The notes beneath the pieces are model-generated. The model ran no database searches. It saw nothing but the letters and a program-made list of their open reading frames with translations, and had not been told where the DNA came from. The position numbers and the translations under genes are program-made. A stretch of 7,966 bases of DNA, taken from assembly GCA_025363325.1 (NCBI GenBank), contig JANYEF010000382.1, forward strand, positions 1 to 7,966. Reading direction: 5' to 3'. Numbering within the stretch: the stretch's first letter is position 1; every line of letters starts with the position of its first letter. Shown here one piece after another: positions 1 through 6,504 of the stretch. This DNA comes from Nitrospira sp. Its GTDB lineage: Bacteria; Nitrospirota; Nitrospiria; Nitrospirales; Nitrospiraceae.

Positions 1-677
1 CGCTGGAACTGATCCACACCTATTCCTTGATTCACGACGACCTGCCCGCGATGGACAACGACGACTTCCGGCGCGGGAAGCCGACGAATCACAAGGTGTA
101 CGGCGACGCGATAGCCATCCTGGCCGGCGATGCGTTACTGACGATGGCGTTCGATCTCTGCAGCCGTCCGGATCTGATGAAGGGCTGCGACCCCGTCCGT
201 CAAATACGCTTGATTCAGGAACTGGCCTACGGCTCAGGGAACGTAGGGATGGTGGGCGGTCAGGTGCTCGATATCCAGGCGGAAAATAAAGACATCGACC
301 TTCCGACGCTCCAGAACATCCACAAACATAAGACCGGCATGTTGATTCGCGCCGCGGTGCGGATGGGTGCCCTTGCCGCTGGCGCAAACGATCGCCAACT
401 GGACGACCTCACGAGTTATGCCGAGGATGTCGGACTGGCCTTTCAGATCGCAGACGATGTGCTCAACGTGACGGGGACGCGCGAGGAGCTGGGCAAGAAT
501 CCCAACACCGACGCGGAACGAGGGAAGAAAACCTACCCGACGTTCTATGGGGCCGAGGGAGCCAGGACACTGGCGGACGGCTGCGTCGCCCGCGCGATTG
601 CGCGCCTCTCCTCGTTCGGTCCGGACGCCGACCCGCTCCGCGAACTGGCGCGCTATATCACGTCGCGGAAAAACTGA
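1..677 (+). CDS. ispA: Farnesyl/geranyl diphosphate synthase, 5'-truncated by window edge
   Basis: Short-chain trans-prenyl diphosphate synthase that condenses isopentenyl diphosphate with DMAPP/GPP, a cytosolic step feeding hopanoids, carotenoids and quinones. The reading frame is open from position 3 (first complete codon), so the gene starts upstream of the window; a TTG at 27 lies inside the conserved block and is not a start. Seen directly: LIHTYSLIHDD followed by LPAMDND, the first Asp-rich (FARM, DDxxxxD) motif, at about 36-68; a GGQVLDI block near 256-282; KTGML near 330; and the second Asp-rich region FQIADDVLN at 441-467. The second motif reads DDxxN where the family normally has DDxxD (codon AAC at 465-467). 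The C-terminus (GKKTYPTFYGAEGAR, then RYITSRKN) matches the length and pattern of IspA-type enzymes. Product chain length cannot be decided without the missing N-terminus. Family assignment is secure; the exact product is inferred. Confidence 0.93.
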   Translation, partial: LELIHTYSLIHDDLPAMDNDDFRRGKPTNHKVYGDAIAILAGDALLTMAFDLCSRPDLMKGCDPVRQIRLIQELAYGSGNVGMVGGQVLDIQAENKDIDLPTLQNIHKHKTGMLIRAAVRMGALAAGANDRQLDDLTSYAEDVGLAFQIADDVLNVTGTREELGKNPNTDAERGKKTYPTFYGAEGARTLADGCVARAIARLSSFGPDADPLRELARYITSRKN

Positions 678-771
678 CGTGATGAGTGATCAGTGATGGG
701 TGACGAGTGAGATGAGATTGCGCGCCCACCATATCTTCCAACTTATCACCCATTACCCATCACCCATCACT
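677..771. repeat. Type A intergenic palindrome of 7-nt units (copy A1)
   Basis: The left arm (680-716) is a run of heptads fitting TGAYSNG; the right arm (745-771) is the complementary heptad run. The best perfect stem is 12 bp: AGTGATGGGTGA at 692-703 pairs with TCACCCATCACT at 760-771. The element starts at the ispA stop and ends 8 nt before the hpnA ATG, filling the whole intergenic gap. It shares the 13-mer ACGTGATGAGTGA (677-689) with the second copy at 1768-1780. No Shine-Dalgarno sequence is left between the arm and the start codon. Function unknown. Confidence 0.85.
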
Positions 772-779
772 TCTTCGCA

Positions 780-1763
780 ATGAAAGCTCTCGTCACTGGG
801 GCTACCGGATTCATCGGCGGCGCAGTGGTGCGCGCGCTGGTCAATAGCGGCATCGACGTCCGCGTCCTGGCTCGCGCCGGAGCAGACCTCCAGAATCTTC
901 AGGGGTTGACTGTCGAGCGGGTCGAGGGCGATCTGCGCGATCAGGCCTCGTTACGCAAAGCCCTCATCGGCTGCCGGCAGCTCTACCATGTGGCGGCGCA
1001 CTATGCGCTCTGGGCCAAAGATCCGGCGATCTTTTACGACGTGAACGTCACCGGCACGAAAAATCTGCTGGAAGCGGCCCGCGATGCCGGCACAGAACGG
1101 ATTGTCTACTGCAGCACCATCGGCGCGATCGGCCTTCCGCCCGGCGGAGGGCTCGGCACGGAAGAGACGCCCGTTTCAATCGAGCAGATGGCCGGCCACT
1201 ACAAACGGTCGAAGTACCTGGCCGAGCAAGAGGTCCTGAAGCTTGCGAAGGCAGGGCTGCCGGTCGTCATCGTGAATCCGAGTGCCCCCGTCGGCGCAGG
1301 CGACGTGAAGCCGACCCCGACGGGACAGGTCATTGTGGATTTCATGAAGGGCCGCATGCCGGCCTATATCGAAACCGGGATGAACATCGTGGATGTCGAT
1401 GACGTGGCCGCCGGCCATCTGCTCGCGATGCAGAAGGGTCGGATCGGCGAGCGCTACATTCTGGGCCACAAGAACTTGATGCTACGTGAGGTGTTTGAGA
1501 TCTTGAGCCGCCTCACCGGCGTCAAGGCGCCCACGATCAAGTTGCCCCGCTTGGCCATCCTCCCGTTAGCCTATGTCAATCAATGGATCGCGAATCTCAC
1601 GGGCCAGTCTCCTCGTATTCCGCTGGAAGGGGTGAAGATGGCCAAATATAAGATGCATTACGACTGCAGCAAGGCGATCAGGGAACTCGGCATTCCACAG
1701 ACGCCGCCCGAAGTCGCGCTGGAGAAGGCGGTGAGGTGGTTCCGGGATCACGGCTATGTGTAA
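780..1763 (+). CDS. hpnA: Hopanoid-associated sugar epimerase (HpnA), NAD-dependent epimerase/SDR
   Basis: Extended short-chain dehydrogenase/epimerase (327 aa, usual family length). Seen: N-terminal Rossmann motif VTGATGFIGG with glycines at residues 7, 10 and 13; an acidic EGDLRD turn at 49-54 expected to contact the cofactor; CSTIG at 111-115 giving the active-site Ser/Thr; and catalytic Y141-x3-K145 in HYKRSKYLAEQ. The C-terminal substrate domain has VNPSAPVGAGDVKPTPTG and the conserved MNIVDVDDVAAGHLLAM block. These and the overall pattern match the HpnA family found in hopanoid clusters, which is thought to act in making the sugar-derived side chain of extended hopanoids; the exact reaction is not settled. 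The ATG at 780 gives the canonical MKALVTGATGF start, but no ribosome-binding site precedes it because the A1 palindrome ends 8 nt upstream. The neighbours are both isoprenoid genes. Confidence 0.9.
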   Translation: MKALVTGATGFIGGAVVRALVNSGIDVRVLARAGADLQNLQGLTVERVEGDLRDQASLRKALIGCRQLYHVAAHYALWAKDPAIFYDVNVTGTKNLLEAARDAGTERIVYCSTIGAIGLPPGGGLGTEETPVSIEQMAGHYKRSKYLAEQEVLKLAKAGLPVVIVNPSAPVGAGDVKPTPTGQVIVDFMKGRMPAYIETGMNIVDVDDVAAGHLLAMQKGRIGERYILGHKNLMLREVFEILSRLTGVKAPTIKLPRLAILPLAYVNQWIANLTGQSPRIPLEGVKMAKYKMHYDCSKAIRELGIPQTPPEVALEKAVRWFRDHGYV

Positions 1764-1767
1764 CCAC

Positions 1768-1888
1768 ACGTGATGAGTGACGAGTGATGCGTGATCAGTT
1801 TCTGAAAACCTAGCGCGTAACCCACTGTCAAAGGATTCATCTTACTCGGTTATCTCCATCTCATCACCCGTCACCCATCACTGATCAC
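1768..1888. repeat. Type A intergenic palindrome of 7-nt units (copy A2)
   Basis: The left arm 1770-1799 and right arm 1859-1888 are complementary at 23 of 30 positions. Both are made of heptads fitting TGAYSNG or its complement. About 59 nt separate the arms, more than in A1, and this spacer is ordinary unique sequence. The element begins 4 nt after the hpnA stop and ends 7 nt before the ATG of the CruF-like gene, again leaving no Shine-Dalgarno sequence. It is the same family as the copy at 677-771, sharing ACGTGATGAGTGA. Confidence 0.82.
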
Positions 1889-1895
1889 CGGACCT

Positions 1896-2720
1896 ATGGA
1901 CCTTCCGATTCTATTCTTAAAGACCATTCTCTTTCGCCCCTACGTCTTCGTCTTTCTGGCCGCGTTCCTGTTTGCCGCGATCAGGCTGATCGGCTGGCCA
2001 CGGACCTGGCGGTTCTGGCTGATTAGCTGGGCCACGGCCTTCGTCTGCGAATTTTCGTCCACGCGCAACGGCATTCCATTCGGGTGGTACCACTATAATG
2101 GCTCGACCGTGGGACAGGAGCTCTACTTCTCCAACATTCCGTTCATGGACTCGATCTCGTTCAGCTTTCTACTTTACGCCGCCTACTGCGTCGCGCTCTG
2201 TCTCGTACTCCCAATCAGGCCATCCCCTGCTTCCCCTCACCCAATGCTCAAACCGCTACATCTTGATGTGCATGCGCGAACGAGTTGGTCCGTATTCTTG
2301 CTGACTGCTTTCTTGTTTGCCTTCATCGACATGGTGATCGACCCGGTGGCCCTCCGTGGCGACCGCTGGTTCCTAGGGAAGATTTATGACTATCCCGACC
2401 CAGGCCTTCACTTCGGCGTGCCATTCGCCAACTATGCCGGGTGGGCTGTCGTCGGGCTTATCTCTCTCGCCATCTATTTTCCGCTCGAGCGCCGACTCCC
2501 CACACTCTCGTTGCCTCCGTCGGTCACGCCGCAACTGCTGTTAGGCGTCGGCCTTTATTATGGCGTCCTGGCTTTCAACCTCGGCGTGACGTTTTGGATC
2601 GGCGAATCGTTCATGGGGATGAGCGGACTGCTGATGCATCTTCCCGTCATCGCACTGCTGATGTTTCGCCTTGCGGGACCGCGCGGCAAGCGCGAGGAGC
2701 GCGGCTTGCGTGACGTGTGA
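1896..2720 (+). CDS. Carotenoid biosynthesis membrane protein (DUF422/CruF-like)
   Basis: Polytopic membrane protein (274 aa) of the Caroten_synth/DUF422 family, whose characterised members include CruF-type carotenoid 1',2'-hydratases and bisanhydrobacterioruberin hydratase. Seen: hydrophobic segments near residues 16-32, 37-52, 84-106, 131-150, 178-196, 213-233 and 240-258. Conserved polar motifs lie in the membrane regions: CEFSSTRNGIPFGWYHY (51-67), IDMVIDPVALRGDRW (144-158) and FGVPFANYAGW (173-183), matching the family's E...PFG.Y.Y, D..DP and GVP..N..GW signatures. The ATG at 1896 gives a short cytoplasmic N-terminus before the first helix; no Shine-Dalgarno is visible. It lies downstream of prenyl diphosphate synthase and hpnA, so a role in carotenoid (or another C30/C40 terpenoid) modification is likely. 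No phytoene synthase or desaturase is in view, so the substrate is open. The charged tail (GPRGKREERG) is unremarkable. Confidence 0.8.
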   Translation: MDLPILFLKTILFRPYVFVFLAAFLFAAIRLIGWPRTWRFWLISWATAFVCEFSSTRNGIPFGWYHYNGSTVGQELYFSNIPFMDSISFSFLLYAAYCVALCLVLPIRPSPASPHPMLKPLHLDVHARTSWSVFLLTAFLFAFIDMVIDPVALRGDRWFLGKIYDYPDPGLHFGVPFANYAGWAVVGLISLAIYFPLERRLPTLSLPPSVTPQLLLGVGLYYGVLAFNLGVTFWIGESFMGMSGLLMHLPVIALLMFRLAGPRGKREERGLRDV

Positions 2721-2863
2721 GCCCTGTCTCTGCCTGTCGCGCTTTTCCCGCCAGTCTCGCACGTCTCGCTTGAGTCAGGCATCGTCGATTGCAGCAGAAG
2801 CGCTCGTGAATCATGCGGGCCAAGTAACCTGGTGGCAATCAGACAAAAGACTTTGTATAGTGA

Positions 2864-3496
2864 ATGACCGTAGACATGCGAACGAAACTGATCGTCTTTA
2901 TCATCGTGGCGGGCCTCGGGATATTCGGCGTCTTCGGGTGGCTGGGTTATCAATTGTTCACGACCGGCTTTAGCGCCAAGACCGAACCGCACGCCCTGGA
3001 GGTCTGGGCGGCGCGCCAAATCCGCCATCTGGCCATCCCGATTGAGATGCGAAACGCACAGAATCCCGTCCCGTTGAGCCCCGGCGTGATCAAAGAGTCG
3101 CTGGCTCACTTCGCCGACCACTGTGCGCAATGCCATGCGAACAACGGAAGCGGAGAGACACCCATCGGCAAGAACGTCAACCCCAGGGCGCTGGACCTCC
3201 GGTTACCCGACATCCAATCGATGTCGGACGGTGAGATCTTCTGGGTGATCCACAACGGTATCCGCTTCACCGCCATGCCGGCCTGGGGAGAGGGTGCCCC
3301 AGCGGAGGACAAGGACAGTTGGAAGCTGGTCCACTTTATTCGCCATCTCTCACAACTGACGCCGGAAGAACTCGACCAGATGAAGGCGCTCAATCCCACG
3401 GCGAAGAAAGACCTGGAAGAAGGAGCCGCCTTCGATCAGTTTCTGCAGGGAGACGATGCGGCGGCAGCACGAACCGATAGCGGCCATCATCACTAG
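2864..3496 (+). CDS. Membrane-anchored monohaem cytochrome c
   Basis: Class I c-type cytochrome of 210 aa held to the membrane by an uncleaved N-terminal helix (about residues 8-32), with the haem domain in the periplasm. Seen: one haem-binding motif C87-A-Q-C-H91, a GSGETPIGKNVNPRALDLRLP loop region (95-115), and the distal ligand candidate M138 in FTAMPAWGEG. The C-terminal helix contains WKLVHFIRHLSQLTPEEL. The acidic tail ends in SGHHH, a possible weak metal-binding end. Expected role: single-electron carrier to a quinol or terminal oxidase, or to another periplasmic partner; the partner is not identified here. The start is uncertain: ATG 2864 is in frame, but ATG 2876 (Met5) also gives a complete anchor, and neither has a convincing Shine-Dalgarno sequence. 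It lies 143 nt after the CruF-like gene and is probably transcribed separately. Confidence 0.88.
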   Translation: MTVDMRTKLIVFIIVAGLGIFGVFGWLGYQLFTTGFSAKTEPHALEVWAARQIRHLAIPIEMRNAQNPVPLSPGVIKESLAHFADHCAQCHANNGSGETPIGKNVNPRALDLRLPDIQSMSDGEIFWVIHNGIRFTAMPAWGEGAPAEDKDSWKLVHFIRHLSQLTPEELDQMKALNPTAKKDLEEGAAFDQFLQGDDAAAARTDSGHHH

Positions 3497-3499
3497 CCC

Positions 3500-3622
3500 G
3501 GTCTGTCTGGTCTATCTGGTTTGTTTTGTTTATCTGGTTGATTTGGTTCATCTGGTTAGTCTCGTTCAACCAAAAAAACCAGACAGACCAGACAAACCAA
3601 ACAGACCAAATGAACAAGACAA
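3500..3622. repeat. Type B intergenic palindrome of 9-nt units (copy B1)
   Basis: Left arm 3500-3571 consists of nonads close to GGTYNRTYT (first unit GGTCTGTCT). Right arm 3578-3622 consists of the complementary AC-rich nonads (for example ACCAGACAG). The longest perfect pairing noted is 12 bp, GGTCTGTCTGGT (3500-3511) with ACCAGACAGACC (3578-3589); the rest is degenerate. It starts 3 nt after the cytochrome stop codon. Because the unit length is a multiple of three, one frame on each strand stays open across it and encodes a tripeptide-like repeat; I do not regard those frames as genes. Confidence 0.85.
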
Positions 3623-3635
3623 GCTGGCGAACTTT

Positions 3636-3650
3636 TTAGCATCCTGCTAA
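3636..3650. promoter_or_regulatory. Small perfect inverted repeat upstream of the DUF5666-like gene
   Basis: TTAGCA, 3-nt spacer TCC, TGCTAA: a perfect 6-bp palindrome preceded by a T run (3633-3637), 33 nt before the ATG at 3683. It could be a small operator or the base of a weak hairpin. No clear -35/-10 pair surrounds it. Weak assignment. Confidence 0.25.
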
Positions 3651-3682
3651 TTTATCGATGACTGAAGGAGATAAGATCTACC

Positions 3683-4030
3683 ATGTGGCTACGTTTGATT
3701 GTGACCCTCTCATGCCTCTTCATTTCGACGGCCAGCTTTGCCCACGGCACCGACCAACATGTGCTTGGCACAGTCACGGCCATTGACGCGACACATGTCG
3801 AAGTCAAAACACCCATGGGCGGGACGGTGGGCGTGCGGGTCAACAAACAGACCCGGTTCAAGGAAAAGAACAATCCGAAAGGAGCCAACGTGCCCGTGGT
3901 GGGCGATCGTGTCGTCATTAAGGCTACCAAGGGCGATAAAAAGAACGACAAACTGTTGCTCGCCACCGAAATTCATTTTTCCTCGGCCACGCGCGTACCG
4001 GTCCCCCTGCAGCCGGTTGCAGTGCCGTAG
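3683..4030 (+). CDS. Small exported protein, DUF5666-like
   Basis: 115-aa precursor. Residues 1-20 form a signal peptide (hydrophobic core LIVTLSCLFIST, likely cleavage after the ASFA at 17-20, before HGTDQH). The mature part is a small beta-rich domain: GTVTAIDATHVEVKTPMGG, VRVNKQTRFK, then VVGDRVVIKATKG and LLLATEIHFS. This G-V-x-x-I-D / V-G-D-x-V-x-I layout resembles DUF5666 and related OB-like periplasmic domains; no function is established. Unlike its upstream neighbours it has a Shine-Dalgarno, AAGGAG at 3665-3670, though the 12-nt spacing is long. The next gene starts 8 nt after its stop, so the two are almost surely cotranscribed. A periplasmic role, perhaps linked to a metal or the envelope, is only a guess. 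Length and signal peptide make it a confident real gene. Confidence 0.78.
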   Translation: MWLRLIVTLSCLFISTASFAHGTDQHVLGTVTAIDATHVEVKTPMGGTVGVRVNKQTRFKEKNNPKGANVPVVGDRVVIKATKGDKKNDKLLLATEIHFSSATRVPVPLQPVAVP

Positions 4031-4038
4031 GGCGATCG

Positions 4039-4497
4039 ATGCCGATGCTTCACGTCGCACGGAATCTCAACAACTCTTTTTTGAGCGGCGGAGTTCGCGC
4101 GGCGGCCATTCGAGTGCTGATCACGGGCATCGCGGTATTTTTAGCGGTCATGATTGTACCCGGCCTTGACGTCGACTCGCTCCCTGCCGGGCTCGCCGCC
4201 ATCCTCGTGCTCACGTTTCTCAATGTATTGGTCCGGCCCATTCTCTTTGTGCTGACCCTTCCCTTGATCGTCCTCTCATTGGGGCTCTTTCTCATTGTGG
4301 TCAACGCGCTCCTGCTGAAGCTCACCGCATACTTGGTCACTGGGTTCTCGGTCATGGGATTCTGGCCTGCAGTCGGCGGCGCGGTCGTGATCAGTCTGGT
4401 CACCACGATCCTCAACGCATTGACCTCTGACCACCGCCCAAAGGAGCCGCGCACGTTCCCCCAACGCCCACCCAAGATTATCAATCCCGACGAATAG
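4039..4497 (+). CDS. Four-helix membrane protein, 'phage holin family IV' (PF04020-type)
   Basis: 152-aa inner-membrane protein. Hydrophobic segments lie at about residues 22-41, 48-66, 68-92 and 105-127, with a short polar C-terminal tail (SDHRPKEPRTF and beyond). The segment FLNVLVRPILFVLTLPL (60-76), with its N..VRPIL signature, is typical of the 'mycobacterial four-TMS phage holin superfamily IV' proteins. Despite the name these are common bacterial chromosomal membrane proteins with no proven lytic role, and nothing phage-like surrounds this one. ATG 4039 is chosen for length; ATG 4045 (Met3) is an alternative. It starts 8 nt after the DUF5666-like stop codon, consistent with translational coupling. 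Function unknown. Confidence 0.85.
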   Translation: MPMLHVARNLNNSFLSGGVRAAAIRVLITGIAVFLAVMIVPGLDVDSLPAGLAAILVLTFLNVLVRPILFVLTLPLIVLSLGLFLIVVNALLLKLTAYLVTGFSVMGFWPAVGGAVVISLVTTILNALTSDHRPKEPRTFPQRPPKIINPDE

Positions 4498-4505
4498 GAA
4501 AACCG

Positions 4506-4613
4506 TTATTTGGTTGGTTTGGTTTGTCTCGTTTGTTTGGTTGAACGAAACCCATCAGAAGAACCAAACCAACCAAATAAACAAAACAAACCAGACGAAC
4601 CAGATGAACCATT
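4506..4613. repeat. Type B intergenic palindrome of 9-nt units (copy B2)
   Basis: Contains a perfect 19-bp inverted repeat: TTATTTGGTTGGTTTGGTT at 4506-4524 and its exact complement at 4562-4580, with a 37-nt interior. The AC-rich nonad run continues to about 4610 without a left-hand partner. It begins 8 nt after the stop of the holin-family gene and resembles the copies at 3500 and 6505. The 29 nt at 4518-4546 match 6517-6545 at 27 positions. An RNA of this region could form a stable hairpin, but no U-tract follows directly, so terminator function is unproven. Confidence 0.88.
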
Positions 4614-4618
4614 CCTCA

Positions 4619-4647
4619 TTGAATTGCTCATCCTGCGTTGTTACAAT
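4619..4647 (+). promoter_or_regulatory. Candidate sigma-70-type promoter for the histidine kinase gene
   Basis: TTGAAT (4619-4624, 4 of 6 to consensus), a 17-nt spacer, then TACAAT (4642-4647, 5 of 6). It would start transcription near 4654, about 22 nt before the ATG at 4676. It sits immediately after palindrome B2. Judged by eye only. Confidence 0.42.
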
Positions 4648-4675
4648 GCGCGCTCTTGATTAGCCTGACCCACGA

Positions 4676-6496
4676 ATGACACCCACAGCTCCACAGAGCA
4701 AACCAATTCCCGAGACGCATCTCCAGCGAACTTTGACGTCCGTGCTCAACGACCTGCCGGTTGACGCGGCGCTCGCCGCCGTGTTCCACCGTGACCAAGG
4801 TCCGCTAACCGGCCATGTCGCACGAGGGTTCACCCCTCGCGATATTCAAGCCATCCTCCGGACACTGTCGGCTTCCGCCATCGCTCCAGCGCCTATCGCA
4901 AGCGATCCTGAGGGCGGGCGCACCATTCGCCTCCGCTTGATTACACCCGGCACAAAGTCGTTGCTTGGGGTGTCCCTCCTGCATCGGAACCGGACGTACG
5001 GCTTCCTCGTCATCGGGCGAAAAGAGAGCGCCACGTTCGCAAAAAAAGAAAAGAGTTTGATGGAGCAGGCCAGCGATGAGATCACCAAAGCGCTGGAGCG
5101 CGAAGGCCTGTTCGACATGAATGTCCTGCTCAGCCGGCCCTTTGTCGCGCACGAGCCGATCCCTCCGCCACCCTCTCCGGCGGAGATGTTTGCGGCCCCG
5201 GTGTCGCAGCTCACACCGGAACTCCAGGACAAGATTATGGCCGTCTTGACGGATGCCAACCAATATGTCGCCTACGATCGCATCTGGGCCTGCCGCTACG
5301 ATCCCCTCGCAGGCAATGTCGAAGTCCTGGGAATGGCCGGCGATCTGAAAAGCGAACAAAAGGACGCAAAGAAAGATCTGAAGCCGGGGCACCGCCTCAC
5401 GCTCGACAGCTCAGCCTCTGGATGGGCGGTCCGCCATCGTAAACCACGTGTGGATCATGATCTCGCCTCCACGCAGGGGAGGTTCCTCGATCACAAATAT
5501 CTGTTCAGAGACCGGCTGCTCTCCTCGCTCGTCGTGCCGTTCTTCGTCCGGGGACAAGTGGGCGGAACCATCACCCTGGCCTCGAAAGAAGCCGGCCGCT
5601 ACCAACAGACGGATGCACGTACCCTTGAGCCGACTATTGTGAAGATCGCAGACATTCTCCAGGCTCCGGCACCAGCGCCAACCAGCCAAGCCCCCGCCAC
5701 TGGACCAGCCGGCGCCCCTGGGGAAGCAGTCGCCCAAGGTCCCTCGGAGCCCATCATCAGAAAACAAGAACGGCAGGCCGCGATCGGCGAGTTCAGCATG
5801 TTCCTGGCCACAGAAGTGCGTGAGCCGCTCGCCTCGATCCGCGCTCAATTGGAGGAAGTCACGGGCGAAGGCATCCTCGACTTCGACCCGCAGACGCGTG
5901 TCGAGAACGCGATGCGCGATTTGATCCGTATCGAAGCCATCCTGAACGAGATTTTGGACTTTGCGAAACCACTCGAGCTGACTCGTCGGCTCCTCCGCAT
6001 CCCCGAAGTGATCGAAAGCGCGCTCACCGTGATCGCGACCGACCTCGAAGTCACCAGGATACAAGTGACCAAGGACTATGCGACGATGATCGCGCCTGTC
6101 CGCGGCGACGAAGCCAAGCTCCAGCAAGTCTTTCTCAGTATTTTCAAGAACGCAGGTGAGGCGATGAACCCCGGCGGGCATCTCCATATTCAGGTCACCC
6201 AGCATCGCGCGGGGCGCGGCGTGGAAGATCAGATTCTCATCAAGAACGACGGGGCTCCTATTCCGGCAGAAATCGTCGATAAAGTCTTTGAGCCGTTTTT
6301 CACCACGAAACGGGCCGGCACCGGTCTGGGTCTCGCCACGGTCAAGAAGATCGTCGAAGAACATGGCGGCTCGATTGCCATCGGCAGCGCGCCTGGCGAA
6401 GGGACCACCGTCACCATCCGCCTCCCCGGTCTCAACGCTGGGCCGTCCTATCGCGGACGCGGGCGCCGCCGTCCACCAGCACGCCGCCCGGCCTAA
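4676..6496 (+). CDS. Double-GAF sensor histidine kinase with atypical H-box (no phosphoacceptor His)
   Basis: 606-aa soluble protein with no transmembrane segment. Order: GAF-like domain 1 (about 15-140), Pro-rich linker (155-170), GAF domain 2 (about 180-328, with DSSASGWAVRHRKP and LLSSLVVPFFVRGQVGGTITLA), an Ala/Pro-rich linker (330-358), a HisKA-type dimerisation helix pair (363-435), a HATPase_c domain (about 475-584), and a basic Arg/Pro tail. ATP-lid motifs look intact: N-box FKNAGEAM (N492), G1-like NDGAPIP (524-530), F-box FEPFFTTK (538-545) and G2 GTGLGL (548-553). The H-box reads FLATEVREPLASI. The canonical form is A-H-E-x-R-N-P-L, so the His is replaced by T379 (codon ACA at 5810-5812) and the Asn four residues later by E383; the following E380 is kept. 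It may therefore be a pseudokinase or a heterodimer partner. No response regulator lies beside it. The ATG at 4676 lacks a clear Shine-Dalgarno. Confidence 0.88.
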   Translation: MTPTAPQSKPIPETHLQRTLTSVLNDLPVDAALAAVFHRDQGPLTGHVARGFTPRDIQAILRTLSASAIAPAPIASDPEGGRTIRLRLITPGTKSLLGVSLLHRNRTYGFLVIGRKESATFAKKEKSLMEQASDEITKALEREGLFDMNVLLSRPFVAHEPIPPPPSPAEMFAAPVSQLTPELQDKIMAVLTDANQYVAYDRIWACRYDPLAGNVEVLGMAGDLKSEQKDAKKDLKPGHRLTLDSSASGWAVRHRKPRVDHDLASTQGRFLDHKYLFRDRLLSSLVVPFFVRGQVGGTITLASKEAGRYQQTDARTLEPTIVKIADILQAPAPAPTSQAPATGPAGAPGEAVAQGPSEPIIRKQERQAAIGEFSMFLATEVREPLASIRAQLEEVTGEGILDFDPQTRVENAMRDLIRIEAILNEILDFAKPLELTRRLLRIPEVIESALTVIATDLEVTRIQVTKDYATMIAPVRGDEAKLQQVFLSIFKNAGEAMNPGGHLHIQVTQHRAGRGVEDQILIKNDGAPIPAEIVDKVFEPFFTTKRAGTGLGLATVKKIVEEHGGSIAIGSAPGEGTTVTIRLPGLNAGPSYRGRGRRRPPARRPA

Positions 6497-6504
6497 TACC
6501 CCGT

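Noticed and set aside
2832..2861. Promoter before the cytochrome (TATAGT at 2856-2861 with a weak -35 near 2833)
   Set aside because: The -35 has at most 3-4 matches, and the start point would fall inside or after the first ATG, so support is too weak.
2558..3136. - strand open frame of 192 codons overlapping the CruF-like and cytochrome genes
   Set aside because: It overlaps two well-supported + genes and their gap, with low-complexity Arg/Ser-rich translation and no family pattern.
3390..3650. Open frames on both strands through palindrome B1 (W-S-V-W / N-Q-I-N-K-T-type repeats)
   Set aside because: The openness is a consequence of the 9-nt repeat unit; the frames have no start context and overlap the cytochrome end.
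4039..4497. Prophage lysis gene, suggested by the 'phage holin' family name
   Set aside because: This family is widespread on bacterial chromosomes, and no endolysin or other phage gene is present.
3500..4613. CRISPR-like array
   Set aside because: The short units are contiguous, degenerate and palindromically arranged, with no unique spacers of constant length.
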